From: CAWFKS01 sp963816435
GTDB taxonomy: Bacteria > Pseudomonadota > Alphaproteobacteria > Rhizobiales > Rhizobiaceae
Length of the DNA: 64,000 nucleotides
Assembly: GCA_963816435.1 (NCBI GenBank)
Contig: CAWFKS010000018.1
Span: 186,001 to 250,000 of the forward strand
Direction of reading: 5' to 3'
Shown here: piece by piece, positions 40,821 through 53,994 of the stretch
Numbering within the stretch: the first letter of the stretch is position 1
Layout: every line of letters starts with the position of its first letter
Program-made: the position numbers and the translations under genes
The notes under the pieces: generated by a model
The model's input: the letters and a program-made list of their open reading frames with translations, nothing else
Database searches by the model: none
What the model was told of the DNA's origin: nothing

Positions 40821-43134
40821 TCAGGCGGCCGCCCGGTCCCGGTCGTGGATCAGGCTCCACACGCGCAGCGGCGTCGCCGGCATCTCGACATGGCCGATGC
40901 CGTAGGCGCGCCAAAGCGCGTCGGTGACCGCGTTGATCGTGGCGGGAGCCGCACCGATCGTGCCGGCCTCGCCGGCGCCCTTGATGCCGAGCGCGTTGGT
41001 GGTCGAGGGCACGTTGCGGGTCTCGAAGTGGAAGGACGGCACGGTGTCGGCGCGCGGCATGGCGTAGTCCATGAAGCTGGCGGTGACGAGCTGCCCGTCC
41101 TCGGAATAGACGGTGTCCTCGGTCAGCGCCTGGCCGATGCCCTGCACCACGCCGCCATGCACCTGGCCGGCGAGCAGGATCGGGTTCACGGTCGCGCCGA
41201 AATCGTCGACGATGGTGTAGGAGACGATTTCCGTCTCGCCGGTGTCGGGGTCGACCTCGACCTCGCAGATGTGGGTGCCGTTCGGGTAGGTCGCCTCCTC
41301 CTGCACGAACTCTCCCAGCCCCTCCAGGTCGTCCGGCTGCTTGGCGGCCTTGGCGATCGCGGCGAAATCGAGCACGCGGTCGGTGCCCACGATCCGCGCG
41401 GTGCCGTCGACCAGCTCGATGTCGGCGGGCGCGGCTTCCAGCTCGTCGGCGGCGATCTTCTTGATCTTCTCCGCCAGCGCCTCGCCGGCGCGCCCGGCCG
41501 ACACGCCGCCGAGCGGGATCGAGCGCGAGCCGCCGGTGCCGCCGCCCTTCTCCAGTTCGTCGGTGTCGCCCTGGTGCAGGTCGATCTTGTCGATGTCGAG
41601 GTTGAGCTTTTCGGCGACGAACTGGGCGTAGGCCGTGGCGTGGCCCTGCCCGTTCGACTGCGTGCCGATGAACAGGCTGACGCGGCCGTCGCCCTGCAGG
41701 CGCACCTTGGCGGGCTCGGAGCCGGCGAAGGCGCAGGCCTCGATATAGGTCGCCATGCCGATGCCGCGCAGCTTGCCGGCCTTGCGGGAGGCCTCCAGCC
41801 TTTCGGGGAAGCTCGCCCAGCCGGCCTGCTCCATGGCCCGGTTCATGTGCCCCTCGAACTCGCCGACGTCGTAGAGGCGCCCGGTCTGGGTCTTGTAGGG
41901 AAACTGTTCCGGCTTGATGAAATTGCGCCGGCGGATCTCGTCGGGCGTCAGCTTCATGTCGCGGGCGCAGGCATCGACGAGCTTTTCCAGCAGGAAGGCG
42001 GCTTCGGGCCGGCCGGCGCCGCGATAGGCGTCGACCGGGCAGGTGTTGGTGTAGACGCCGGTGATCGTCACGTCGAGCGCGCGGATGTCGTAGACGCCGG
42101 TCGACATGGTGGCGCCGATATAGGGGATGTAGGGCCCGAACTGGTGGATGTAGGCGCCCATGTTGGCGGCCAGCCCGACCTTGAGGCCGAGGAACTTGCC
42201 GTCGGCGTCCATGGCCATCTCGGCGGTGACGACGTTGTCGCGGCCCTGCGCGTCGGTCATGAAGTGTTCGGTGCGGTCGCCCGTCCACTTGACCGGCTTG
42301 CCCAGACGCTTGGTCGCCTCCAGCACCAGCGCATATTCGCGATAGGTGAAGGTCTTCGGCCCGAAGCCGCCGCCGACGTCGGGCGTCACCACGCGCAGCT
42401 TCTCGCGCGGCATGTCGAAAATGCCGGCGAGGATGCGCTGCATGGAGTGCACGCCCTGCGAGCCGGTGGTGAGCACGAAACGGCCCTCGTCCTCGTGCCA
42501 GTCGCCGATCGCCGCGCGCGGCTCCATGTAGTTGCACACGAGGCGGTTGTTGAGGAATTCGATGCGGGTGACGTGGGTGGCCTTGGCGAAGGCCTCCTTC
42601 GCCTTGTCGGCGTCGCCGAGCTTGACCTCGAAGGCCGTGTTCGTGCCGAGTTCCGGCCACACCAGCGGAGCCCCCTCCTCGAGTGCGGCCGCCGTGCCGG
42701 CGATGGCGTCGGTGTCGTCGTAGTCGATCTCGATGAGCTCGGCGGCGTCCTGCGCCTGTTCGCGCGTGTCGGCCACGACGAAGGCGACCGCGTCGCCGAC
42801 ATAATGCACGTGGTCGCGGCAAAGGATGGGGATGTCACGCGTCGGATAAGGCGTCCCGTCGGCCTTCTTGTGCGCGAAGCCGGCCGAGAGGTCGCCGAGA
42901 TGTGCGAGGTCGGCGCCGGTCAGCACCAGATGGACGCCCGGCGCGGCCTTCGCCGCGTCCACCGGAGCCGATCTTGAAGGACGCGTTGGCGACCGGGGAG
43001 CGCAGGACGTAGCCGTGCAGCGTGCCGGCCGGGGAGAAATCGTCCGTGTAGTGGCCCTTGCCTGTAATGAAGGCGTTGTCCTCCTTGCGCAGGACAGAGG
43101 CACCCATGCCGAATTTTGGCGTCGCAACCGTCAT
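40821..43134 (-). CDS. xanthine oxidase-family molybdopterin-binding subunit, form II CoxL-like (one-base frameshift)
   Basis: Large subunit of a molybdenum hydroxylase, 770 residues after correction. Motifs include VAFVVADTREQAQDAAELIE, TPDVGGGFGPKTFTYREYAL and the Mo-site AYRGAGRPEAAFLLEKLVD. AYRGAGR is the form II signature, not the AYxCSFR of true aerobic CO dehydrogenases, so the substrate is probably another small molecule or aldehyde. One extra base near 42962 breaks NASFKIGSVDAAKAAPGVH. The ATG at 43134 follows AAGGAACG. No FAD (CoxM) or iron-sulfur (CoxS) subunit gene is adjacent, which leaves it unpaired in this window. Confidence 0.87.
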
Positions 43135-43291
43135 TATCGTTCCTTGCCGAGGGATGTTGGAAAAGGGAAATTGGTGAGGCAAGGCAGTTTTGTCGAGCCA
43201 CCCTCTCGTGTAAAGGGCACCGTCCCTATTTTGATTGTGGCAGGCAGCGAACGGTGCGACGGCTGCGGACGAAGAAAGCGAAACGCACAGC

Positions 43292-45940
43292 ATGGTAACC
43301 GATACCGGCCAGATCTTCCGGCTCGAGGACTATCGTCCGAGCGACTACGCGATTCCCGCGACCGCGCTGACGTTCCAGCTCGCCGGCCCGCGCACCCGCG
43401 TCGTCAGCGAGCTGACAATCGAGCGGCGGGCGGGCATTGCGGCAGGACGCGCCGCTCGTGCTCGACGGCGACGGTCTCAACCTCGTGGGGCTGGAGATCG
43501 ACGGGGTGCGCACCAATCTCGACGACGTCGAGGTGACGCCCGACAGCCTGACGCTGAAGAACCCGCCGGCCGGGCGAGCGATTCACGCTGAGGATCGAAA
43601 CCGAGCTCGACCCCGCCGCCAACAAGACGCTGATGGGGCTCTACCGCTCCAGCGGCGTCTACACGACGCAGTGCGAGGCCGAGGGCTTCCGCCGCATCAC
43701 CTACTTCCTCGACCGGCCCGACGTGCTGTCGACCTACCGGGTGCGCATCGAGGCGGACGCCGGCGAGGCGCCGGTGCTGTTGTCCAACGGCAATCCGGTG
43801 GAAAGCGGGGAACTGCCGGGCGGCCGGCATTTCGCCGTGTGGGACGACCCCTTCCCCAAACCCTCCTACCTGTTCGCGCTGGTCGCCGGCGACCTCGGCG
43901 TCACGCGCGACCATTTCGTCACCATGTCGGGGCGGCGCGTCGCGCTCGGCATCTATGTCGAGCACGGCAAGGAAGCGCGCGCGGCCTACGCCATGGATTC
44001 GCTGAAGCGCTCGATGGCCTGGGACGAGGAGAAGTTCGGGCGCGAATACGACCTCGACGTCTTCAACATCGTCGCCGTGTCCGACTTCAACATGGGCGCG
44101 ATGGAGAACAAGGGCCTCAACGTCTTCAACGACAAATACGTTCTGGCCGACGAGGAGACCGCGACCGACGCCGACTTCGCCAATATCGAGGCGATCATCG
44201 CGCACGAATATTTCCACAATTGGACTGGCAACAGAATCACTTGCCGCGACTGGTTCCAGCTCTGCCTCAAGGAAGGGCTGACCGTCTTCCGCGACCACGA
44301 GTTCTCGGCCGACCAGCGCTCGCGCGCCGTCAAGCGCATCTCCGAGGTGCGGACGCTGCGCGCCCACCAGTTCCCGGAGGACCAGGGACCGCTGGCGCAT
44401 CCGGTCAGGCCGCGGCGCTACCGCGAGATCAACAATTTCTACACGGCGACGGTCTACGAGAAGGGCTCGGAGGTGGTGCGCATGATCCGCACCATCGTCG
44501 GGCAGGACGCCTTCCGCGCCGGGATGGACCTCTATTTCGAGCGTCACGACGGCGACGCCGCCACGATCGAGGATTTCCTGAAGGTCTTCGAGGAGACGTC
44601 CGGGCGCGACCTGTCGCAGTTCGCGCTGTGGTACCATCAGGCAGGCACGCCGAACCTCTCGATCACCGCCGCGCATGACCCGGCAAGGGCCGAACTGACG
44701 CTCGACATCGAGCAGTCGGTGCCGCCGACGCCATCGGAAAGCCGCAAGCGATTGATGCACATCCCGCTGAAGTTCGGCTTGGTCGGCGCTGACGGCGCGG
44801 ACCTGCCGATCGAGAGCGCGGAGGGTGCGGAGGTGACGGACGGGGTCATCCACGTTCGCCGGCGCCGCCAGTCGGTCAAGTTCTCGGGCATTTCCGAGCG
44901 GCCGGCGCTTTCGCTCAACCGCGGCTTCTCGGCGCCGATCACGCTGACCGTGCAGCAGGGCGAGGCCGAGCAGATGTTCCTCGCCCGCCACGACAGCGAC
45001 GAGTTCTGCCGCTGGGAGGCGCTGAACCGGCTGTTCACCGAGGCGATCATTTCGGCGGTGAAGGCGGTGCGCGGCGGTTCGAGCCCGGATTTCCACTCTG
45101 CGCTGACCGGCCTGCCCGGTGCGATCGCCGAGGACGCGGCGCTTGAACCGGCATTCCGCGCGCTGGCGCTGGCGATGCCCGCCGAGGCCGACATCGCCCG
45201 CGAGATGGGCTCCAACATCGACCCCGACGCCATCCACACCGCGCGCGAGACGCTGGTCCTGGCGGTCGGCCCGTGCGAACGCCGAACTGTTCGCGCGCTG
45301 CCACGCCGAAATGAGCGACAGCGGCCCCTTCAGCCCGGACGCGGCAAGCGCAGGCCGCAGGGCGCTGAAGAACGTGCTGCTCGACTACATGGCCGCCGGG
45401 TCCGGAGACGCAGAAATGGCGAAGGCGCAGTTCGATGGCGCCACCAACATGACGGACCGTGCGGCAGCACTCGCCGTGCTGGCGCATCGCTTCGCCGGCA
45501 GCGCCGAGTCCGAGGCAGCACTCGCCGCCTTCGAAGAGCGCTATCGCGGCGATCCGCTGGTGCTCGACAAGTGGCTGCAGGTACAGGCGACCGTCCCCGG
45601 CCAAGCGACGGTCGACAAGGTGCGGGCGCTGATGGAGCACCCCGTGTTCTCGCTCTCGAACCCGAACCGCGTGCGCGCGCTGATCGGCACGTTCGCCAGC
45701 GCCAACCAGACGGGTTTCCACGCCGCCGACGGCAGCGGCTACCGCTTCGTCGCCGAAACGGTGCTGGCGATCGAAAAGGTGAACCCGCAGGTGGCGGCGC
45801 GGTTGGCGACCGCCTTCCGCTCGTGGCGTTCGCTGGAGCCCGGCCGCAAGGGGGCGGCGCGCGAGGCGCTGCTGGAGCTTTCGGGCGCCGAAGGCCTGTC
45901 GCGCGACCTGCGCGACATCGTCGAGCGCACTCTGGCCTGA
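43292..45940 (+). CDS. pepN: aminopeptidase N (three single-base frameshifts)
   Basis: M1-family zinc aminopeptidase of the PepN type, 881 residues when three extra bases are dropped (about 43437, 43573 and 45271). The substrate-N-terminus motif is FNMGAMENKGLNVF and the zinc site is IIAHEYFHNWTGNRITCRDW, with the second glutamate in LKEGLTVFRDHEFSAD. The N-terminal domain begins TGQIFRLEDYRPSDY and the C-terminal helical domain ends LSRDLRDIVERTLA. It carries out bulk peptide breakdown in the cytoplasm. Each break falls in an otherwise perfectly conserved stretch, so it reads as sequence error. Confidence 0.93.
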
Positions 45941-46103
45941 CCACGCCGCAAGCGGCGCGGGCGACGTAGTTCCGCCACGGATTTGTCACTTTTTAGTCCT
46001 GCGCCACTGGACAGGGCGAATCACCTCTGATTCCTTAAGGACGATTCGGGAGTGCGGCGTTGCCGGATCGCGACCCATGCAGGGGATACGAGGGAGCCTG
46101 GAC

Positions 46104-48435
<2,332 letters not shown>

Positions 48436-48533
48436 GCGCGGCTGGAAAGGTTATCGCGCGGTGTTCCGATCCTGCACAAGGATCCGGGCTTCGACCTGAC
48501 GGATCTCGCCCGCGCAGACCGTTCGACGAAGCT

Positions 48534-51488
48534 CTACGCTCCGACCAGCCTGCGAAAGTGCGCCTCCACCCGTCCGGCCGTCTCGCGGACATGGGCCTCC
48601 AGCACGGCGATGTCCGGAAGGCCGGTGTAGCCGGTCATCAGGTCGGCCAGGCCCGGCGGAATGTCGTCGGGCTCGAACCGGCCGGTGATGCACAGGCGGA
48701 TGATCTGGGTGAGGCCCGAGAAGAGCTCGTGCGCCTCGGCCAGTTCCTGGCGTGTCTGAACATCGGCGAAGTCGGGTGCCAGCCGCGACAGCACCTCCTG
48801 CGTCGACGTCGTGCGCCCCTCCCCCTCGACGGCGTTCGACAGCACCGCCACCTGCGCGATGAACTCGAGGTCGATCAGGCCGCCGGGAACGAGCTTGAGG
48901 TCCCACGGGCCGTAAGGCGGCTTTTCCTCGGCGATCAGGCGCCGCATCTCCGCCGCGTCCTTGCGCAGCTTGCCGGCATCGCGCGGCATGGAGAGTATTT
49001 CATCGACCTCCGCCGCCGCCTCCACGCACAGCCGCTCGTCCCCGGCAACGGGCCGGGCGCGGGTCAGCGCCATGTGCTCCCACGTCCAGGCCTGCTCGCG
49101 CTGGTATTTGCGGAACGCCTCGATGTGGGTGGCGACCGGTCCCTTGTTGCCGGAAGGCCGCAGCCGCAGGTCGAGCTCGTAGAGGATGCCCTCGGCCGTC
49201 GGTGCCGACACCGCCGCGATCAGCCGCTGCGTCAGCCGCATGAAGTAGAGCGAGGGGTCGAGCCGCTTGTCGCCGTCGGATTCCTCGGCGTCCGCATCGT
49301 GGTCGTAGAGCAGGATCAGGTCGACGTCCGAGCCTGCGGTCAGTTCGCGGCTGCCGAGCTTGCCCATGCCGAGGATCGCCACCCGGCCGCCGGGCACGTG
49401 GCCGTGGCGGACCGCGAACTCGGCCTGGACCGCCTCCAGCGCGGCGGCGATCGTCAGGCCCGCCAGGGCCGAAAAGGCGCGGCCGGCCCGACTGGCGTCG
49501 ATGGCGCCGGTCAGAAGCCGCACGCCGATCAGGAATTTCTGCTCCGACGCGAAGATGCGCAGCCGGTCGAGCAGGTCCTCGTGCAGTTCGGCGCCTTCCA
49601 GGAAGGTCTCCAGCCGCTCGGCGAGATAGGCGCGGTTCGGCAGCTCCGACATGATCGCCGGGTCGAGCAGCCCGTCGAAGACGTGCGGCCGCCGCGTGAC
49701 GGTCTCGGCGAGCCGGGGCGCCGCGCCCATGATCGTCGCCAGAAGCTTCAGAAGCCGCGGGTTCGACTGCAGCAGCGAGAACAGCTGGATGCCTGCCGGC
49801 AGACCGGCCAGGAACGCGTCGAAGCGCACCAGCGCCTCGTCGGCGCGCCTCGTCCGGCCGAACGCCTCCAGCAGCGCCGGCGTCAGCTCGGTCAGGCGCT
49901 CGCGCGCCTCGGCCGAGCGCGTGGCCCGGTAACGGCCGAAGTGCCATGTGCGGATGATGCGCGAAATGTCGGCCGGCCGCTCGAAGCCGAGCCCGGCCAG
50001 CGTCTCCAGCGTGTCGGGATCGTCGACGTCGCCGGTGAAGACGAGATTGCCGACGTCGGAGGAAAGCTGCGGCGCCGTCTCGAACAGCGCGGCGTAGTGG
50101 CTCTCGACGTCGGAAAGCGCCGCCCGGAACTCGGCCGCGAACGCGTCGACATCGGCAAAGCCCAGCATGTGGGCGATGCGTTTCAGCTCGTGGTCTTCCT
50201 CGGGCAGAACATGCGTCTGCTGGTCGGCGACCATCTGGATGGCGTGCTCGACGTCGCGCAGGAACCAGTAACGCGCCTCCATTGCCTTGCAGGTCGCTGC
50301 GTCGATCCAGCCATGGTCGGCCAGCCGTTCCAGCATGGCCACGGTCTGCCGCCCGCGCAGGTCGGGAAAGCGTCCGCCCGCGATCAGCTGCTGGGTCTGC
50401 ACGAAGAACTCGATCTCGCGGATGCCGCCGCGCCCGAGCTTGACGTTGTGGCCCTTGACCGCGATCTCGCCGTGGCCGCGATGGGCGTGGATCTGCCGCT
50501 TGATCGAATGGATGTCGGCGATCGCGGCGTAGTCGAGATATTTGCGCCAGACATACGGTTTCAGCTCGGCGAGGAAGGCCGCGCCCGCCTTGCGGTCGCC
50601 GGCCACCGGCCGCGCCTTGATCATCGCGGCGCGCTCCCAGTTCTGGCCGCGGCTTTCGTAGTAGTTCAGCGCCGCCTCGACGGGGATCGCCAGCGGCGTC
50701 GAGCCGGGATCGGGCCTCAGCCGCAGGTCGGTGCGGAAGACATAGCCGTTCTCGGTGCGGTCCTGCAGGATGCGCACCAGACGCCTGGTCAGGCGCGCGA
50801 ACAGCTCCGTCGCCTCGAGCGGGTCGGTGATGGCCGGCGCCTCCTCCTCGAAGAAGACGATCAGGTCGATGTCGGAGGAAAAGTTCAGCTCGGCCGCCCC
50901 CAGCTTGCCCATGCCGAGAACGATCCAGCCCGAGCCGGTCGTGGGGTCGGCCGGGTCGGGCAGCGACAGCTTGCCCTGACGGTGGGCGTCGAGCAGCAGG
51001 AAATCGACCGCCGCCGACACGCAGGCATCCGCCAGCAGCGACAGCCGCGTCACGGTCCTGCGCGCACCGCCGTCGCCGGCGAGATCGGCCAGCGCGATCA
51101 GGAAATGCGCCTCGGTCTTGAGCTGCCGCAGCCGCGCCATGACGGATTTTTCGGTGGCTTCGGGATCGTGCGGCAGGGCCGCGATGTCGAGCAGGATCGC
51201 CTCGAGCCGGGCCGGCACCGGTTCGTCGAAAAGACGCTCCAGTATTTGCGGATCGCGGCGCGCGCAGTCGCGCAGGAACGGCGAGAGGTCGAAGACGGCG
51301 AGCAGGAATTCGGTGAGCGGCGATTTGCCGGAAAGCAGCTTCGCCGCCCTGCCCGCTCCCGCCTCGCCCGCCGCTTCGGCGAGATCGCCGAGCGTCTCGG
51401 CGGCTTCATCGGCGTCGAGCGGGACGAGCCTTCGCGCCGGCGCCCCGAACCAGGCTGAACCGTCTGTTTCGGACGCCTTCCTGCTCAT
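48534..51488 (-). CDS. glnE: bifunctional glutamine synthetase adenylyltransferase/deadenylase
   Basis: A 984-residue enzyme that adenylylates and deadenylylates glutamine synthetase in nitrogen control. Both nucleotidyltransferase domains are intact: the N-terminal deadenylylase has GMGKLGAAELNFSSDIDLIV (about 200 residues in) and the C-terminal adenylyltransferase has GMGKLGSRELTAGSDVDLIL. Between them is the regulatory helical region. The ATG overlaps the stop of the upstream sensor kinase gene (ATGA), so the three-gene unit response regulator - kinase - glnE is co-transcribed. Confidence 0.96.
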   Translation of the reverse strand: MSRKASETDGSAWFGAPARRLVPLDADEAAETLGDLAEAAGEAGAGRAAKLLSGKSPLTEFLLAVFDLSPFLRDCARRDPQILERLFDEPVPARLEAILLDIAALPHDPEATEKSVMARLRQLKTEAHFLIALADLAGDGGARRTVTRLSLLADACVSAAVDFLLLDAHRQGKLSLPDPADPTTGSGWIVLGMGKLGAAELNFSSDIDLIVFFEEEAPAITDPLEATELFARLTRRLVRILQDRTENGYVFRTDLRLRPDPGSTPLAIPVEAALNYYESRGQNWERAAMIKARPVAGDRKAGAAFLAELKPYVWRKYLDYAAIADIHSIKRQIHAHRGHGEIAVKGHNVKLGRGGIREIEFFVQTQQLIAGGRFPDLRGRQTVAMLERLADHGWIDAATCKAMEARYWFLRDVEHAIQMVADQQTHVLPEEDHELKRIAHMLGFADVDAFAAEFRAALSDVESHYAALFETAPQLSSDVGNLVFTGDVDDPDTLETLAGLGFERPADISRIIRTWHFGRYRATRSAEARERLTELTPALLEAFGRTRRADEALVRFDAFLAGLPAGIQLFSLLQSNPRLLKLLATIMGAAPRLAETVTRRPHVFDGLLDPAIMSELPNRAYLAERLETFLEGAELHEDLLDRLRIFASEQKFLIGVRLLTGAIDASRAGRAFSALAGLTIAAALEAVQAEFAVRHGHVPGGRVAILGMGKLGSRELTAGSDVDLILLYDHDADAEESDGDKRLDPSLYFMRLTQRLIAAVSAPTAEGILYELDLRLRPSGNKGPVATHIEAFRKYQREQAWTWEHMALTRARPVAGDERLCVEAAAEVDEILSMPRDAGKLRKDAAEMRRLIAEEKPPYGPWDLKLVPGGLIDLEFIAQVAVLSNAVEGEGRTTSTQEVLSRLAPDFADVQTRQELAEAHELFSGLTQIIRLCITGRFEPDDIPPGLADLMTGYTGLPDIAVLEAHVRETAGRVEAHFRRLVGA

Positions 51489-52906
51489 GGTTTCGCCGCC
51501 TCGGCCGGAAACGCCATCGTCACCTTCAGGCCGGGACCGGCGTCCGCAAGGTCGAGCCTGCCGCCGTGGAAGCGCATCACCGCCTTGGCCAGCGACAGGC
51601 CGAGGCCGGAACCGGGACGGGTGCGGCTCTGCTCCAGCCGCACGAAGCGCTCGGTGACGCGCTGCCGGTCGGCCTCCGGGACGCCGGGGCCGTTGTCGGT
51701 CACCGTGATCTCGAAATAGCCATCCCTGCGTTCGAGCCCGACCGTGACCACGGCCTCCCGTCCAGCCCCGGTCGAATATTTGATCGCGTTGTCGATGACG
51801 TTGGACAGCGCCTGCCCGATCAGCTCGCGATTGCCCGAGATTTTCGCGCTGTCGGCGATGTTCGATGTCAGCACCACGCCCATTTCCTCGGCCGCCGGCT
51901 CGTAGAGTTCGACCACGTCGGTGACTGTCGAGGCAAGGTCGACCTCGGTCGTGGCCTCGGCCGAGTTGCCGGCCTCCAGGCGCGAAATCATCAGGATGGC
52001 GTTGAAGGTGCGGATGAGCTGGTCCGATTCGGCGATGGTGGCTTCCAGCGCGGCGCGATACTCGGCCGTGTCGCGGTCGCCTGCGAGTGCCGCCTCGGCG
52101 CGGTTGCGCAATCTGGTCAGCGGCGTCTTCAGGTCATGCGAGATGTTGTCGGAGACCTGCTTCAGCCCCTCGTTGAGCGTGGCGATGCGCCCCAGCATCG
52201 TGTTGAGGTTGTCCGACAGCCGATCGAACTCGTCGCCGGCACCCGTCACCGGCAGCCGACCCGACAGGTCGCCGCCCATGATGCGGCGGCTCGCCTCCGA
52301 GACGCTGTCGATGCGCCGCAGCGCGGCGCGCCCGACGAAGAACCAGATCAGGAAGGCGCCCAGCCCCATCATACCGAAGGCGACGACCATGGAGCGGCGC
52401 ACCACGTCGCGGAAACGCTCCGGCTCGCCGAGGTCGCGTCCGACCAGCACGATCATGTCGTTGGGCAGGTGGAAGACCATGGCGACGGCCGTGTGCTCGT
52501 CGTCGCTGCCGGGTTTCGGCGCTGCACTGCCGTCCTCGCCGTAGCGCTTGTAGTAGAAGGGGATCTCGGTCCAGCCGGTCTGCATCAGCACGCCCGGCTC
52601 CAGGCTCTCGACATTGCCCGACAGGATGCGGCCGTTGGGGTCGGCGATCAGGTAGAGATTGGCGCCCGGCTGGCGGGCGCGCTGTTCGATGACCCGCACC
52701 AGGAAGGGCAGCCCTCCGCGCTGGTAGGCGCGGCCGAGGTCCAGCACTTCCTCGTTGATGGTGTCCTGCGTCTGCGCCGTCAGCATGCGCGCCGACAGGG
52801 AGGTGATGTAGAAGACGAGGAACGCCGCGCAGATGGCGAACAGGATCAGGAACAGCGCGGAAAGCCGCGCCGCCGTCGTCCTCATGACCGCCGGCAGGCC
52901 CGCCAT
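51485..52906 (-). CDS. HAMP-domain sensor histidine kinase
   Basis: A 473-residue membrane kinase. The helices FLILFAICAAFLVFYITSL and VVAFGMMGLGAFLIWFFVG flank a periplasmic sensor of about 140 residues, followed by HAMP (ALRRIDSVSEASRRIMGGDL), the H-box SDNISHDLKTPLTRLRNRAE, the N-box LIGQALSNVIDNAIKYS, and G-boxes VTDNGPGVP and GSGLGLSLAK. The partner regulator is encoded just upstream on the same strand (start 53682, stop 53008). The gene end overlaps glnE by four bases. The pair sits next to degP, suggesting an envelope-stress input. Confidence 0.9.
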   Translation of the reverse strand: MAGLPAVMRTTAARLSALFLILFAICAAFLVFYITSLSARMLTAQTQDTINEEVLDLGRAYQRGGLPFLVRVIEQRARQPGANLYLIADPNGRILSGNVESLEPGVLMQTGWTEIPFYYKRYGEDGSAAPKPGSDDEHTAVAMVFHLPNDMIVLVGRDLGEPERFRDVVRRSMVVAFGMMGLGAFLIWFFVGRAALRRIDSVSEASRRIMGGDLSGRLPVTGAGDEFDRLSDNLNTMLGRIATLNEGLKQVSDNISHDLKTPLTRLRNRAEAALAGDRDTAEYRAALEATIAESDQLIRTFNAILMISRLEAGNSAEATTEVDLASTVTDVVELYEPAAEEMGVVLTSNIADSAKISGNRELIGQALSNVIDNAIKYSTGAGREAVVTVGLERRDGYFEITVTDNGPGVPEADRQRVTERFVRLEQSRTRPGSGLGLSLAKAVMRFHGGRLDLADAGPGLKVTMAFPAEAAKP

Positions 52907-53007
52907 CTCAGCGCCCGTTGCCTTCTTGATTCCGCTTCACGCTCTATCTCGTTGTTCGAACGTGATTTTCTTACCCGAGCGTGCGGACGGCCGCGAACAT
53001 TTTTTCG

Positions 53008-53682
53008 CTAGTCGGCCTTCAGCATGTAGCCGGTGCCGCGGATCGTGTGGAGAACCGGGCGGTCGAAGCCCTTCTCGATCTTGGACCGCAGCCGCGAGAC
53101 GTGGACGTCGATGACGTTGGTCTGCGGGTCGAAATGATAGTCCCAGACGTTCTCAAGCAGCATGGTGCGCGTCACCACCTGTCCGGCATGGCGCATGAGA
53201 TATTCGAGCAGGCGGAACTCGCGCGGCTGCAGCACGATCTCGCGGCCGGCGCGCTTGACGGTGTGGGACAGCCGGTCGAGTTCGAGGTCGCCGAGCCGGT
53301 AGACGGTCTCCACGTCCCTGGAGCCGGACCGCCGGTTGAGCGCCTCGACGCGGGCAAGCAGCTCGTTGAAGGCGAAGGGCTTGGTCAGGTAGTCGTCGCC
53401 GCCAGCCCTGAGGCCGGTGACGCGGTCGTCAACCTCGCCAAGCGCGGACAGGATCAGGACCGGCGTCTTGATGCCCTTGGCGCGCAGGCCGGCGGTGACG
53501 GACAGCCCGTCGCGGCGCGGCAGCATGCGGTCGATGACCAGCACGTCGTAGTCGCCGTCGCCGGCGACCATGAAGCCCGCCTCGCCGTCTCCGGCGACAT
53601 GACAGGTGTGGCCGGCCTCGTCAAAGGCCTTGGCCATGTAGTCGGCCGCTTCGCGGTCATCCTCGATGACGAGAATCTTCAT
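53008..53682 (-). CDS. OmpR-family response regulator
   Basis: A 224-residue regulator with a receiver domain (MKILVIEDDREAADYMAKAF; phospho-acceptor aspartate in DVLVIDRMLPRRDG; conserved lysine in DDYLTKPFAFNELLAR) and a winged-helix output domain (LQPREFRLLEYLMRHAGQVV, then DVHVSRLRSKIEKGFDRPVL). The ATG at 53682 is the first that starts the receiver fold; a longer upstream frame crosses the repeat-bearing spacer. It is the first gene of the regulator-kinase-glnE unit and lies downstream of degP, a layout conserved in Sinorhizobium. Confidence 0.92.
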   Translation of the reverse strand: MKILVIEDDREAADYMAKAFDEAGHTCHVAGDGEAGFMVAGDGDYDVLVIDRMLPRRDGLSVTAGLRAKGIKTPVLILSALGEVDDRVTGLRAGGDDYLTKPFAFNELLARVEALNRRSGSRDVETVYRLGDLELDRLSHTVKRAGREIVLQPREFRLLEYLMRHAGQVVTRTMLLENVWDYHFDPQTNVIDVHVSRLRSKIEKGFDRPVLHTIRGTGYMLKAD

Positions 53683-53808
53683 GCTTGCCCTTATACGCGA
53701 CTCGGAGGCGCGTTCCGAAACAGGAACCGCCTCCGATGGCAAATTGTTCGGGCCGTCGGCCGCCGCCGTGTCTCGCCGGGCGGCCATCGTCGTCGATCGG
53801 GTAGGGTG

Positions 53809-53856
53809 CGCATGATCTGCTCCGAAAACCGTTTTCCGCTTCCCGGAACCTGCTCC
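53809..53856. repeat. degenerate rhizobial intergenic repeat
   Basis: GCATGATCTGCTCCGAAAAC continuing CGTTTTCCGCTTCCCGGAAC resembles the common rhizobial repeat with the core GATC-N-CCGAAAACCGGTTTCCAC and an inverted GATCATGC at the far end (recalled, not searched). Here the far arm is degraded. It lies in the 312-base gap between degP and the regulator gene. Confidence 0.55.
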
Positions 53857-53994
53857 GGCGCGGCAGCGGGTGCCCAGAACACCCGCCGCCGCCGGAACCG
53901 GCTGGACTGCCATGACTGGATCGCCGGTTCCGATGCGATGCCGGCGCGCGGTTTCGGGGAGAACCCACGCGCGCCGGCAGGCATGGGGCGGGTG

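Noticed and set aside
39856..42822. Apparent fusion of an EamA permease with a molybdenum hydroxylase
   Set aside because: The upstream part is the CoxL gene read out of frame; CoxL has its own stop at 40821 and the permease its own GTG start.
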